Shown here piece by piece: positions 36,701 to 45,495 of a stretch of DNA of 64,000 nucleotides. The stretch covers positions 1-64,000 of the forward strand of contig CAIKND010000209.1 in assembly GCA_903828675.1 (NCBI GenBank). Direction: 5' to 3'. The notes beneath the pieces were generated by a model, which did not search any database, was not told the origin of the DNA, and was given only the letters and a program-made list of their open reading frames with translations. Position numbers and translations under genes: made by a program. Source of the stretch: an uncultured Acidobacteriaceae bacterium (GTDB taxonomy: Bacteria; Acidobacteriota; Terriglobia; Terriglobales; Acidobacteriaceae). The stretch's first letter is position 1. Each line of letters opens with the position of its first letter.

Positions 36701-37165
36701 TGAGGTTGGGTTTCTGCCTGGCAGTGGCAGATCCTGAAGCGCTGCGGTCTCAATTGTCTCCTCGAAACGGCTGTCGGAAGTGTCGATCAGTGGTGCCTGC
36801 GTACTGACCGTGACATTGGTAGAAACCTGGCCGACCTGCAATCTGATCACAACGTTGCGGTTTTCGTTGGTCGTTAGCGTGAAGGTTATTGTCGCGGGGG
36901 CAAATCCCGCGGCAGATGCAGAGACCTCGTACGAGCCCGGCGCAAGGCTGACAAAGCGATAAGCACCAGTGGCGTCGCTCATTGCTTCCGATGAGACTTT
37001 TGTGGCGGCGTTGATCAAGGTTATCTTCGCCTTGGGGATCGCCGCGCCTGTCCCATCTTCCACGTTTCCCTGCACATTACCGTTGAATTGCGCGAGACAA
37101 TTCGCTGCGGATAGAAGCATCAGCAACGCGAAGGACATAGCAAGGAGTTGGTTCAATCGTCTCAT
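33731..37165 (-). CDS. TonB-dependent receptor with carboxypeptidase-regulatory-like domain
   Basis: ATG 37165 is preceded by GAGGGAG; an in-frame TTG at 37180 is rejected. The product is about 1144 residues. A signal peptide ends ANCLAQ. The regulatory-like domain follows (GNVEDGTGAAIPKAKITLIN, GAYRFVSLAPGSYEVSASAAGF), then the plug (LPLPGRNPTSIMIVAPGVTG, NQYVVDGMDVT). The barrel ends KMQLGARLTF, with a terminal aromatic. It is related to but clearly different from the receptor at 2031, so it probably takes up a different oligosaccharide. No SusD gene accompanies it. It most likely serves the GH106 and GH-D-like enzymes of this locus. Confidence 0.95.
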   Translation of the reverse strand: MRRLNQLLAMSFALLMLLSAANCLAQFNGNVQGNVEDGTGAAIPKAKITLINAATKVSSEAMSDATGAYRFVSLAPGSYEVSASAAGFAPATITFTLTTNENRNVVIRLQVGQVSTNVTVSTQAPLIDTSDSRFEETIETAALQDLPLPGRNPTSIMIVAPGVTGRGSGAATNFNPENSIDASANGRGANGNQYVVDGMDVTSSIRPGVLNLTPNADATQEVAVQTNTYNVDYGRASSIQTIMTTKSGSSEFHGMASEYYTYQGLAARGEFGVKKPTRVAPYHTNNMSFTVGGPVIPHKEFFFFFGYEPYLALSSNGGALVGYEAPEFLTFAKSVTPNSPEVQLMTKYPVANVAGAKTAATAGQLWSSVLATTDRANCLSGLGNLTAAYDNIPCATPVFESANFNTSSPTNAKQFNLRIDKYFKNDRVYGQWFRDTILGKSPNLRPAFATTSNYYTSSVQVNETHTFTPKTLNEAVFGYNRIEGISPSTGLFSVPIVGVTGLGRGWGNGFADGDYIQHSYHWRDVLTHIIGSHSFKAGFEAWRGDDIALFAGAYGQASLSYNNMIDLINDNPYSEAGLAYDPLSGKPLAGNYGYKETTFGAFAEDTWKASRKLTVNYGIRYDNFGNPYTALAATVLANFHLGTGSSFAQQVANGVMTKQDHVFQHDINYVFSPRVGVAYDPFGNGKWVVRGGFGLFHDYFTLGNAENGLKGNPPGFVIPTFFNDGSTSAPVFSYGTQNKYPFGFTYPAFPARALDAHGGLTGTQISVGGTSTNLSAPNTLNWSAGIQRQLTSGIVASVGYSGTHSSNLVVAGGNTGNTSYGANLNLVPGDKIANPAFKNGVWTGTGSVQRLNPSFGSITYAYNGARQNYHALILAVNGRFGKHGFVTGSYTRSVSMDNAGNYPSGFTTTGGTSYNIEQFYSLSPWDVPNRFSLGWSYEFPGMTKANGFLRRLTSGFNLSGITILQSGNPFSVYNSNVLKLVDTAGTSITSLANYQSELAAGHIAFDPTSGNFSADGSNQSAPDVASYNQKHDRKSYQYTGILDSGIITHSQFAQPTFKASGVDGNEKLGKFRNPGYADSDVTVRKATSLAEHLNLEIRLDMFNAFNRVNLNGVNTNVGDASASFGTTSSNQPPRKMQLGARLTF

Positions 37166-37231
37166 CCTAGTCTCCCTCAAATTGTGTTGTTAATCCTTGT
37201 GGCCGGCAATTGTCGCCCATCGCTCGGACTG

Positions 37232-37275
37232 CACCTGGCGATAACGTTACTAATATCTGATTACGTTTCCGAAAG
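37232..37275. promoter_or_regulatory. Palindromic AACGTT site upstream of the second TonB receptor
   Basis: A perfect 8-base palindrome, taacgtta (37242-37249), lies about 80 bases before the receptor start. A second attacgttt element follows at 37260. The AACGTT core is also the centre of the putative operator before the lacI-type gene. It may be a LacI-family or response-regulator site. No LacI gene is encoded in this locus, so the cognate regulator is unclear. Confidence 0.35.
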
Positions 37276-37412
37276 ATGAGGCGTTTTCAAAACGGACTGA
37301 CGATACTCCATGAGGATGGGGCGCACATGAGTAAATGCGACCTGCAAGAAGTAGTACATTCGGACTACCGGGGCTTTCCGGCTGCTATAAAGGGCAATTC
37401 CTACGGCCGAAG

Positions 37413-37640
37413 CTAATCCCCGTTAAACCTATTTAGGCTGAGGATTTTCAGATACGATTGGAAGATCCTTACCGATTCAGGCAATCTCTCGATCATCGCT
37501 TCAGTTTCGGGGTCAGAGCTTACCACCACTTCTACGCCATCTATCATTCTCTGTATTGCGTCTTTTTCTGGAAATGAATTGGCCGTTGTAAAGCTGTCCA
37601 CGGACGGACTTTGATAATTCAATTTGTGCGTCCTTTGCAT
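37413..37640 (-). CDS. Possible small protein, unrecognised
   Basis: This 75-residue frame lies between the GH106 gene and the TonB receptor. It has a plausible amphipathic part (DAIQRMIDGVEVVVSSDPETEAMIERLPESVRIF) but no clear ribosome-binding site, signal peptide or known motif. It may be an ordinary chance frame in a roughly 700-base intergenic region. It is included because the composition looks protein-like. Confidence 0.25.
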   Translation of the reverse strand: MQRTHKLNYQSPSVDSFTTANSFPEKDAIQRMIDGVEVVVSSDPETEAMIERLPESVRIFQSYLKILSLNRFNGD

Positions 37641-37890
37641 TGCTGGAAGCGCGCATATCTGCTGTGAAAAATGGCGGCTAAGTTCTTTCTATTCAGGAAT
37701 GTGAAATATGCGGCATTTTCATCCTTTTAGGGCGCGCAGACGCCCCATGCTGGACTGCAAATGCCTCTTGGCGCGTTAGCGCGCGGCTCCCATCTGAGGG
37801 GGCTCAGGATTGCATTGGAGGGGAATCGGCGGCCCACTAACTGAAAGCAGGCCGCCTGCGTGCAGGATCGTGCAGTATGCCACAATTCCT

Positions 37891-40800
37891 TCATTTCACC
37901 GTGACGGATCTCAATGTTACCGGTCCGATCAGGCCCGAAGGTTGGAGCGGCGAGTTCGCATTGTATGGTTTGTCGTCGGCGAAGGTGATCTTGACTGCGC
38001 GCGGTTGTTCATCGCCAATAAGCCGGTTGACCCAGGCATTCGTGACCTTGATAGAGAGTTCGTTTGCACCGGGCTTCACGGCTGCGGTTACGTCCAATCG
38101 ATAGGGCGCATGCCAGACAAGGCCGAGCGGCTTGCCATTCACCGTGACCTCTGCAAGGTTCTTTACCTCACCCAGATCTATCCAAACGTGCGCACGGGTT
38201 TTGAGCCAGGTTGCTGGAACGTCGACGGTCTTGGTGTAGGTGCCCATCCCGGAGAAGTACTTCACACCTGGATACTGGTTCTCGCTCCATGACGAAAGCC
38301 GGTCGAGCGAGACGGAGGCTGGCGCTCCGCGCTCCGGCTGGAAGCTCACCTTCCACGGGCCCTCCACGGTTGCGAGCACCTTCTCGGCGCTTGCCGGCAG
38401 GGTGCGTGAGCTTTCGCTGGTAGGATCGCGGAAGACAATAAACACTGAACCCCATGATTCCAGATTGAGGGGCACCATGGTCCGGCCGTGAGCGATCTTG
38501 AACGACGCGGGTTCCGCCTTGCCCGTATCGGCGTGCCACAACTCCGGCGCCTTGCCGGCGACGCGGAATGTCGCGTCCACTTGTTCGCTGCGATCGATGC
38601 GGTTATCCACAAAGTAGAGCTCGCCATCGGCGAGTTTGCGATGGACAAAGAGCAATTTCGTGTCGGGTTCTGGCTTTGTGTAGTCGAAGTCGCGTGCGAC
38701 ATGCAGAGTGCTGAAAACATCGCCGAGAGTCTGACCGGCATAGACGGTGCCTTTGCTGACGTGGCGTACTCCGGCGCCATCGCCAAAGAGTTCGTCGCTC
38801 AACTTGCTGAATTCCGCCTGATCGTCTGCGAGGCTGGGATCGTCAATCGGCTTTGGACCGGCAACAACAGCTCCATCGGCGACCAGTTTGTGAATAGCGC
38901 GCAGCACGGGCAGGGACATATGACGGCTGTACGGGTCGAGCCCTAGTACGCGGTAGTTCGTGCCTCCCGGTGTAGTAATTCTGCCGTTGGCAACGCCAAG
39001 TTCGTGGATGAGGGCATCGGCGTTGACGTAGTCGAAACCAAAACCGGCAGGAACGTCGGGGGCTTTGTCGTGGAAGATCGCGGTAAGGTTGGAGTCTTCG
39101 CCGTAAAAATAGATGATGTCCGCGCCGAAGTGTCCTTGCTGAAGAAGGAAGCTGGTGCGGGAGAGATAGCTGGTCCAGGGAGCGGCCTGCTCGGCCCAGG
39201 TTTCGTTGCGGTTGAACCACTGGCCACACTCGCCGAGCGTCATGCCGGGTGCCTTGTTGATGAGCGGCTGGTGGGCCGAATCATGAATGACAAAGCGGTT
39301 GATGCCGTTGAGGAACTCCATGTCGGCGGTGGGCCTCAGAGTTGCCGGTGACCATGCCCATGCCGTAAGAGGATTGCATGTGGTGAGGGACTCCGCAGCG
39401 GCGATGTTCTGCCCGTAGATGTGAGCCACTGACGCCGATTCGCGATCATCGGCATTGAGGGTGTAATCCTGAGGGTTGAAGCCCTCCGGGTTGACCCCCG
39501 GTGTCTGAACCCACATTGCGCCCATAGGCACTTCAGCGAGTTTCTTTACTTCCATGCCATCGCCGACAAAGGCGCGCCCGGTTTCGTGCGATTCGCTGTA
39601 GTGGCCCATGCCCCACTCGTGCAGTGTGGCCTCCAACTGGCCATAGTGCTCGGTTGAGATCAGGTCGGCGATGGTTTTGCGGAAGTCCCAGAGAAATCTA
39701 TCGCTGGCTTCGGAGTTTTCAACAATATACCCGGCGAGCACCGGTATCCAGGGCGCGGGGTCGTAGCCTCGCAGTCTTTTGAACTGCGCGATCATGTTGT
39801 CGGTCCAGTTTTGCGAGCCAGCTTCCCAGCTATCATTGACGACATACCTGAGACCCCTCTTGCCGATCAGGTCGGCGCCGACGGCTTGTTTGTAACTGTT
39901 GAGGTAGGTATCCATGTACTTCTTTACGTACCTGCGGTCCAACTTGTCGACTTCGAGGCCGGTAGCTTCGGCGGTGGCGGGGCCGTTAGTGTTTCCAACC
40001 AGGGAATACCCTAAGCGAAGAACGACCCAGTTGCCAGGTGGCGGCGTCCAGTCGAGCGAACCATCAGGACGCATCTTTGCAGTGAGGTCAACGACGTCCG
40101 ACTTTGCAATTGCCTCAGCGGGAGCGACTGCGGGGGTCGCCAGGGGATAAAGATCCGGGTTTGTAACGAAGGCGGCTTTCTCTTCAAAACGATTGACACG
40201 CGCACCGGCGTGGAGGACGAGCTCGGCGATTTCGTAGTCGGTGGGAGGCGTACGGGTTCCCGCCAAAGGAATGTTGGCTGGCGTCGCAGCGGGCGGAGTG
40301 CGTATGAATGCGAGGCGAAAGAACTTTGCGGTCACCGCTGGAAAAGAGATTGTGCTTTCGGTAAAGCGGCCGACTGGAAGATCCGCTACGGGATGGAAGT
40401 TCTGGCCATCATCGCTAGCCAGCAACGTTTTGGCGGGTGCGCCAATACCGAACAGTGCTGTTGTAATCCTAAGAGGGTTCTTCACTACATATGTAATTGA
40501 ACGTACGGTTGTGGGTGCGGCAAACTCAAATTGAATCCAGGAAGATTCGCCTACCGCAGGGATCGGCAGCTTGGTCGTTTTTTCCAGGTTGCCGTCGGTG
40601 AGCATCGCGGAATCTGGCGAGCCGCTGCTCGATGTGAACCTGGCGTGCTGCATGTCGAGAGGCACATCAACCGGTGGCTTGCGATAGGCAATGACTGCGG
40701 CGTCGGCATAATAGTGCGGAATCGGCCCCGCGCGCTGAGTCTCCAGGTTCTGAAACGCGCCCGTGTTCGATGGCGGATGAGCGAGTGTGCCGGTGAATGG

Positions 40801-41259
40801 CTTGCCGCCTTCCACGTAGGTTTCGCTCCAGACATATTTCTTCATGCCTTCGGCGGGCGCGACCCATGGGCCGCCCGATTCGCTCCAACCCGGCGAACCC
40901 GCGATGGCTTCTTCCATGCCCAACTGGTCGGCAAGGATCGTCGCGTATTTGAAGGCGTCCTTCCATTCCGGGGTCATGTAGACCAGGCGGTGGTCCACCA
41001 CCTGCGGCGTCAACAATGAAGCGTCGAAGTTCTGGAACCCCGCCACGCCAACCCTGTGCATCCACGCGAGGTCCAGCTTGATGCCTTCTTCGGAGATGTT
41101 GCCATTCATCCAGTGCCACCAGACGCGAGGTTGAGCGCTTTGTGGCGGGTTTTCAAAACCGCTCTTGAGTGAGTCGAACTTGCTCTGCGCCCGAAGGATA
41201 CCGAGGCAGAAGAACAGCAGGACTAGGGTTGCGGCAAATCTGTTGACTGGGAACTTCAT
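37891..41259 (-). CDS. Secreted glycoside hydrolase, GH106 alpha-L-rhamnosidase type
   Basis: ATG 41259 has AAGGAGAAGG just upstream and starts a signal peptide (AATLVLLFFCLGILRAQ), giving about 1122 residues. The N-terminal catalytic region carries GH106 strings: PRVWWHWMNGNISEEGI, DLAWMHRVGVAGFQNFD, YMTPEWKDAFKYA and AGSPGWSESGGPWV. Central parts include a discoidin-like beta domain and the barrel residues in VNDSWEAGSQNWTD and YSESHETGRAF. The C-terminal jelly roll (VWIDLGEVKNLAEVTVNGK) resembles GH2 sugar-binding domains. It would release terminal L-rhamnose from pectic rhamnogalacturonan or arabinogalactan. It heads a - strand locus and is divergent from the sensory cassette. Confidence 0.88.
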   Translation of the reverse strand: MKFPVNRFAATLVLLFFCLGILRAQSKFDSLKSGFENPPQSAQPRVWWHWMNGNISEEGIKLDLAWMHRVGVAGFQNFDASLLTPQVVDHRLVYMTPEWKDAFKYATILADQLGMEEAIAGSPGWSESGGPWVAPAEGMKKYVWSETYVEGGKPFTGTLAHPPSNTGAFQNLETQRAGPIPHYYADAAVIAYRKPPVDVPLDMQHARFTSSSGSPDSAMLTDGNLEKTTKLPIPAVGESSWIQFEFAAPTTVRSITYVVKNPLRITTALFGIGAPAKTLLASDDGQNFHPVADLPVGRFTESTISFPAVTAKFFRLAFIRTPPAATPANIPLAGTRTPPTDYEIAELVLHAGARVNRFEEKAAFVTNPDLYPLATPAVAPAEAIAKSDVVDLTAKMRPDGSLDWTPPPGNWVVLRLGYSLVGNTNGPATAEATGLEVDKLDRRYVKKYMDTYLNSYKQAVGADLIGKRGLRYVVNDSWEAGSQNWTDNMIAQFKRLRGYDPAPWIPVLAGYIVENSEASDRFLWDFRKTIADLISTEHYGQLEATLHEWGMGHYSESHETGRAFVGDGMEVKKLAEVPMGAMWVQTPGVNPEGFNPQDYTLNADDRESASVAHIYGQNIAAAESLTTCNPLTAWAWSPATLRPTADMEFLNGINRFVIHDSAHQPLINKAPGMTLGECGQWFNRNETWAEQAAPWTSYLSRTSFLLQQGHFGADIIYFYGEDSNLTAIFHDKAPDVPAGFGFDYVNADALIHELGVANGRITTPGGTNYRVLGLDPYSRHMSLPVLRAIHKLVADGAVVAGPKPIDDPSLADDQAEFSKLSDELFGDGAGVRHVSKGTVYAGQTLGDVFSTLHVARDFDYTKPEPDTKLLFVHRKLADGELYFVDNRIDRSEQVDATFRVAGKAPELWHADTGKAEPASFKIAHGRTMVPLNLESWGSVFIVFRDPTSESSRTLPASAEKVLATVEGPWKVSFQPERGAPASVSLDRLSSWSENQYPGVKYFSGMGTYTKTVDVPATWLKTRAHVWIDLGEVKNLAEVTVNGKPLGLVWHAPYRLDVTAAVKPGANELSIKVTNAWVNRLIGDEQPRAVKITFADDKPYNANSPLQPSGLIGPVTLRSVTVK

Positions 41260-41697
41260 TCCTTCTCCTTCTCTATTTTTGAGGGGCAGTAGCGTGAACA
41301 GGCTCTCCCTGGAAATCGGATGCGTTTGATCGAGACAGACAAACCGTTGCGAGATCTTCCATAAGTTCTTGCCGGTTGATCGGCCGATGTAGTCCAGAAT
41401 TTGGAGCATGTTTGTTTCACGACAGCTCGGCGGCTGCTAATTCTACGCCCAGTAGATGCGATCGAGGCTGCGATATTGGATGGCTTCTGCAAGGTGGGAG
41501 ATAGCGAGGCGCTCGACACCCTCTCGAGACGAGGGCGGGAATGTAGCGACTACCGGCCTGCATGGACTGATATCGGCTTAGTGACTAACTCCTTGTACGC
41601 CCGGACCAATGCTCCTCGAAGTAGCCCAAATGGACTATATCCCGTGAGCGCCTTGCCGGAATTCGGGGGCTTAGCGTACACTCCGTCCTGCTCGACG
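41260..41697. promoter_or_regulatory. Divergent control region (GH106 locus / sensory cassette)
   Basis: These 438 bases separate the rhamnosidase gene from the sensory lipoprotein gene. A frame is open from 41401 into the lipoprotein, but its first 99 codons look non-coding. Both promoters should lie here, a natural place for binding by the response regulator encoded in the cassette. No box is placed with confidence. Confidence 0.4.
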
Positions 41698-42717
41698 ATG
41701 AATGGACGACGTCAATTCGGATACTCCAAGAGGAGGAGGCCCCCCTTTGGTTTGACTGGTCTGATTTGCTGTCTTTGCCTTTGGCCAACGGCTTGCCAAT
41801 CACCTCATCAGGAGAGAATCGCCGTCATCCCGCAGGTTGACGGCGATGCTCTTTGGGAGCCCGCTCATGTCGGAGCTGAGGACGCAGCAGATCGGGTAGG
41901 GGTATCAGTTTATTGGAATGCACCCACAAATGCGGATGATGTTCAGGCGCAAATCAGGCTAGTCAATAAGATCGTGGACGGGAACTACCAAGGATTGGTT
42001 CTGGCTCCAGATCAGAGTCTGGCTCTTATTACGCCTGTGAATCGCGCTCTCGCGCTCGGTATCCCTACAGTGATCATTGGTTCCCCACTCGCAATTCCAG
42101 CCGGCGGGAGTCTTTTCTATATCCTCAACGATGACGCAGAGGGCGGCCAGATTGCCGCGCAGCGAGTCGCCGGCCTTTTGAAGGGCCATGGAACCGTGGC
42201 CCTTCTCGGTATCAATCCAAACATCGCCGGAATTATGATTCGTGCCCGGTCCTTTGAGCAGTTTCTTGCTCAGAATGACCCTGGGATCCATATCGTTGAC
42301 AAGCGATTCGGGTCGTTTAACACTGCACACGAACGCCAGGCGGCTGTAGATTCGCTCAATGCCAATCCAGATCTTGATGTGGTTGTCGCGCTCACGGGGG
42401 ACACGTTCGTTGGAATCTTTTCGGCGCTCGGAACCAGGCCAGAGAACCACTCCGTCAGAGTTGTTGCCTTTGATTCTCTCGGTTTGGGAGGCTTGAATTC
42501 GGAATGGTTGGACTCTGTGATTCAGGAGGATGCCAGGAGAATGGGGCAGCAGGCAGTCGAGCTGATTCACGCCCGGCTGCTCGGACAAGCAGTACCCACC
42601 ATCGTACATCTTCATCCAAAGCTCATTACGCGCGAAGACATTGGCACGCCGGAGGTCCAGCGAATGACCTCCATGGATTGGACCCTTGGCCGCTGGCGCT
42701 GGAGTTCTAAGCAATGA
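41698..42717 (+). CDS. Sugar-binding lipoprotein of periplasmic-binding/LacI-like fold
   Basis: About 339 residues from ATG 41698. A lipoprotein signal (LTGLICCLCLWPTACQS) places the protein on the outer face of the inner membrane or in the outer membrane. The body is a type-I periplasmic sugar-binding fold like the ribose/xylose binders: IAVIPQVDGDALWEPAHVGAEDAA, YQGLVLAPDQSLALITPVNRAL, VVALTGDTFVGIFSAL and VQEDARRMGQQAVEL-like C-terminal helices. No ABC transporter is present. Its stop overlaps the sensor kinase start by four bases (ATGA), so it probably presents ligand to the kinase. That sensory role is inferred from coupling. Confidence 0.87.
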   Translation: MNGRRQFGYSKRRRPPFGLTGLICCLCLWPTACQSPHQERIAVIPQVDGDALWEPAHVGAEDAADRVGVSVYWNAPTNADDVQAQIRLVNKIVDGNYQGLVLAPDQSLALITPVNRALALGIPTVIIGSPLAIPAGGSLFYILNDDAEGGQIAAQRVAGLLKGHGTVALLGINPNIAGIMIRARSFEQFLAQNDPGIHIVDKRFGSFNTAHERQAAVDSLNANPDLDVVVALTGDTFVGIFSALGTRPENHSVRVVAFDSLGLGGLNSEWLDSVIQEDARRMGQQAVELIHARLLGQAVPTIVHLHPKLITREDIGTPEVQRMTSMDWTLGRWRWSSKQ

Positions 42718-44903
42718 GCCACCTGCCGTTTCATTCCTCCCGGGTCGTGCTTGGATCGCTTCTATGCCTCCTTCTGGTCCTGGGATGCTTTGCGCTGCGT
42801 GCCTACCTTCATAGTCCAAACCGCGGACTGCCCTATGGCGATTCCTTTGCCAAGGGCAACGCTGACGAGTGGAAGGCATTTGGTGGCACTTGGGAACTCG
42901 CGAACGGCTTAATGCGCAATGACTCCGATGAGCGAGGCGCCAAATTGATGACTGGATCACCTTACTGGCATAACTACTCCATTGAAGGCGATGTCAGTCT
43001 TCTGGGCCTCGATGGGGACGCGGGCCTCATAATCCGTTCGGGGAATGAAGAAGAGGGGGTCAACTCCTACAGCGGTTATTACGCTGGAATCCGCACGAGG
43101 GACAACGCACTGGTTCTCGGTCGAGCTGAGTACGGCTGGATGGAGGTCATCAAGCAAAATCGAAGACCAGGGGCCATCCGCCCTTTCCATTGGTATCATC
43201 TGAAATTACTTGCATACGATTGCCAGATTGTAGCCGCGGTTGGGTCGCCATCGCAGGCGAATCACTTTTCTCTTGGCATCGATGATCAGGACTGCGCCTA
43301 TTCAGGCCGGGTTGGGCTTCGATCCTACCTTTCTGGCGGCACCTGGCGCAACATCGTAGTCCGCCCCGCCACGCATGACGATCTGGCCGAGATGCTTCGG
43401 GGGACGGGTCAGGGAACTCCTGAACTGACGGATCAGGTCGACGAAGGCTCTGCATTCTTACGAGAGCAACAACTCCCGGCAGACCAACAGAAGAGTACCC
43501 GCTTCGACAAAAAGATACAGACAATAGCGAGCCTGAGACTGGCTTCGTTCGCCAAGCCCGCTATCGCTACGATCAGAGGTGTGGTGGTACTGACCACGCC
43601 CATGCTTTTCGTTCAGGACTCCACGGGCGGCGTATACATTCCTCATCCTTCTTCATCTACGCTCAAGATCGGCGATGAAGTTGAAGTGACAGGCGAGGTG
43701 CATCCAGGCGACTTCAGTTCGACACTTGAACGTGCCTCCGTTCAAATGCTTTGGGCTCGCGCCCCCGTCGCGCCTGTTTCAGTAACAGTATCTGAAGCAT
43801 CTACCGGAAAATATGACGCGACATTCATCGAGGTTCGCGGACGCCTCGCCGGCAAAAAGAAGGGACCAGATAATGCGCTGCTCCTTGATCTCGACTACGG
43901 GACGCAGTCATTCCGAGCCATCATGAATCCGGGCCGCGGCGACTATCTTTTCAACAAGCTTAAACTGGATAGCAGTCTCCGTCTGCGCGGCATCTGCGTC
44001 GTCGACTCGTTATTTACTCACAACCTCACTCCTTTCGCCTTGTTGCTGCGTTCCAATGAGGACCTTGAAGTCCTGGCCGGTCCGCCATGGTGGAGCACCG
44101 GGCACATCGTTGCAATTGTCTTTGCCGTGCTGTTGCTCGCGTTGATTATCAACTTCTTCTACCATCGCCTGGCACAGTGGCGCCTCCAGGGCGTGCTGGA
44201 GGAACGTGAGCGCATGGCACACGAAATGCATGACACATTGGCGCAAAGTTTTGCAGGAATTGGTTTTCAACTTCAGGCAATTCGGAACGGACTGAACGGA
44301 GAATCTTCCCCGTTGATTCAACAACTGGACCTCGCCAGAAACCTCGTTCGCCACAGCCACGAGGAGGCCAGACGGAGCATCGCAACGCTTCGGTCCGAGT
44401 CGCTTGGTTCACAGGATATTTCATCCGCTTTGCAGACTCTGGCGTTGCGGATGGTCGATGGCGGAACCGTCCAAGTAACCGCGGAGGAGACGGGCGATAT
44501 CAGGCCAATTCCCCTCCGGATCGCAGATACCCTTTTCAGAATTGGACAGGAGGCTGTTGCAAACGCCGTCAGGCACTCACACCCAACCAAACTGACCATC
44601 CTCCTCGGCTACAACCAAGATTCGGTCAGTTTGCTGATCGAGGATAATGGTATCGGTTTTCTGCACGACGAAAGTCCAAAGGGCTTCGGCATCCGTGGGA
44701 TGCGTAGACGGGCCCAAAGCATCTCCGCTACGTTCAGAATCGATACTAGGCAAGGTGAGGGTACGCGGATTCAGGCGACGGCTCCGTTGCCACCTCGCTT
44801 AACTGTTACATCATGGCCAAAGCTGTTATGGGAATTTGTAAAGGAGTACAGATTTGATGCCCGATCCCCGAAGCACGCCAGTTCGAATATTAATCGTAGA
44901 TGA
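42714..44903 (+). CDS. Sensor histidine kinase (NarX/LiaS-type) with LamG-like ectodomain
   Basis: This 729-residue membrane kinase has a membrane segment at about 11-30. Residues about 41-217 form a LamG/3-keto-disaccharide-hydrolase-like beta-sandwich (FAKGNADEWKAFGGTWEL, YWHNYSIEGDVSLLG, GDAGLIIRSGNEEEG, YYAGIRTRDNALVLGR). Residues about 285-450 look like a pair of OB-type beta domains (IRGVVVLTTPMLFVQDSTGG, then KIGDEVEVTGEVHPGDF). A second membrane segment lies at 463-485. The HisKA_3 dimerisation helix carries H506 in HEMHDTLAQ. The ATPase has N-box QEAVANAVRHS and G-box DNGIGF. It pairs with the overlapping response regulator. Glycan sensing through the ectodomain and the lipoprotein is inferred. 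Confidence 0.92.
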   Translation: MSHLPFHSSRVVLGSLLCLLLVLGCFALRAYLHSPNRGLPYGDSFAKGNADEWKAFGGTWELANGLMRNDSDERGAKLMTGSPYWHNYSIEGDVSLLGLDGDAGLIIRSGNEEEGVNSYSGYYAGIRTRDNALVLGRAEYGWMEVIKQNRRPGAIRPFHWYHLKLLAYDCQIVAAVGSPSQANHFSLGIDDQDCAYSGRVGLRSYLSGGTWRNIVVRPATHDDLAEMLRGTGQGTPELTDQVDEGSAFLREQQLPADQQKSTRFDKKIQTIASLRLASFAKPAIATIRGVVVLTTPMLFVQDSTGGVYIPHPSSSTLKIGDEVEVTGEVHPGDFSSTLERASVQMLWARAPVAPVSVTVSEASTGKYDATFIEVRGRLAGKKKGPDNALLLDLDYGTQSFRAIMNPGRGDYLFNKLKLDSSLRLRGICVVDSLFTHNLTPFALLLRSNEDLEVLAGPPWWSTGHIVAIVFAVLLLALIINFFYHRLAQWRLQGVLEERERMAHEMHDTLAQSFAGIGFQLQAIRNGLNGESSPLIQQLDLARNLVRHSHEEARRSIATLRSESLGSQDISSALQTLALRMVDGGTVQVTAEETGDIRPIPLRIADTLFRIGQEAVANAVRHSHPTKLTILLGYNQDSVSLLIEDNGIGFLHDESPKGFGIRGMRRRAQSISATFRIDTRQGEGTRIQATAPLPPRLTVTSWPKLLWEFVKEYRFDARSPKHASSNINRR

Positions 44904-45495
44904 TCACCCGGTCGTTTTGGCTGGGTTGACAAGTATGCTTGGCACGCAAGCGGGGATTGAGGTGGTGGGCTCTGCGGCCGGCGGCGAAGAGGCGCTGGAC
45001 ATACTTAGGCTCAAGCCCGCAGATCTGGTTCTGCTCGATCTGCGCATGCCTGGCATGAACGGGATTGACACTCTGCACGCCCTGAAACGCGCTAAGATCA
45101 ATGTTCGTGTGATTATCCTCACTAGTTTTGAAACAGACGAAGATATCTACCGCGCAGTACAGGCAGGCGCTCAAGGCTATCTCCTGAAGGATGCTCCGCA
45201 ATCGGACATGATCGAAGCAATATGGGCGGTCCACGCAGGTCGGCGCTACTTCCCTCGCCATATTGCCTCACGTCTGGCAGAGCGAATGATGCGTACGAGT
45301 CTTTCGGCAAGAGAGCTAGAGGTCCTCGTCCTGATCGCTCGTGGGCTTACGAACAAGGAGATTGGCAGCGCCCTCCAAATCAGCGGTAATACGGTCCGCA
45401 ATCACGTCAACAGCATTATAGATAAGCTGGAAGTCGCAGATAGAACCGAGGCCGCCACCACTGCAATCCATCGAGGAATCATTGATATAGGTTAG
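44857..45495 (+). CDS. Response regulator, NarL/FixJ family (receiver + LuxR HTH)
   Basis: ATG 44857 has AAAGGAG upstream, and the gene overlaps the kinase end by 47 bases. The 212-residue protein has a receiver domain with acidic pair D15-D16, phosphoacceptor D61 (LVLLDLRMPG) and the lysine of YLLKDAP. The C-terminal LuxR-type helix-turn-helix reads LSARELEVLVLIARGLTNKEI, then LQISGNTVRNHVNSI. It is the output of the upstream sensor kinase. The divergent GH106 gene and nearby receptor are the likely targets. Confidence 0.95.
   Translation: MPDPRSTPVRILIVDDHPVVLAGLTSMLGTQAGIEVVGSAAGGEEALDILRLKPADLVLLDLRMPGMNGIDTLHALKRAKINVRVIILTSFETDEDIYRAVQAGAQGYLLKDAPQSDMIEAIWAVHAGRRYFPRHIASRLAERMMRTSLSARELEVLVLIARGLTNKEIGSALQISGNTVRNHVNSIIDKLEVADRTEAATTAIHRGIIDIG

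Noticed and set aside
41401..41697. Upstream part of the lipoprotein frame as coding sequence
   Set aside because: The first 99 codons show no protein-like pattern, and a lipoprotein signal begins only after ATG 41698.
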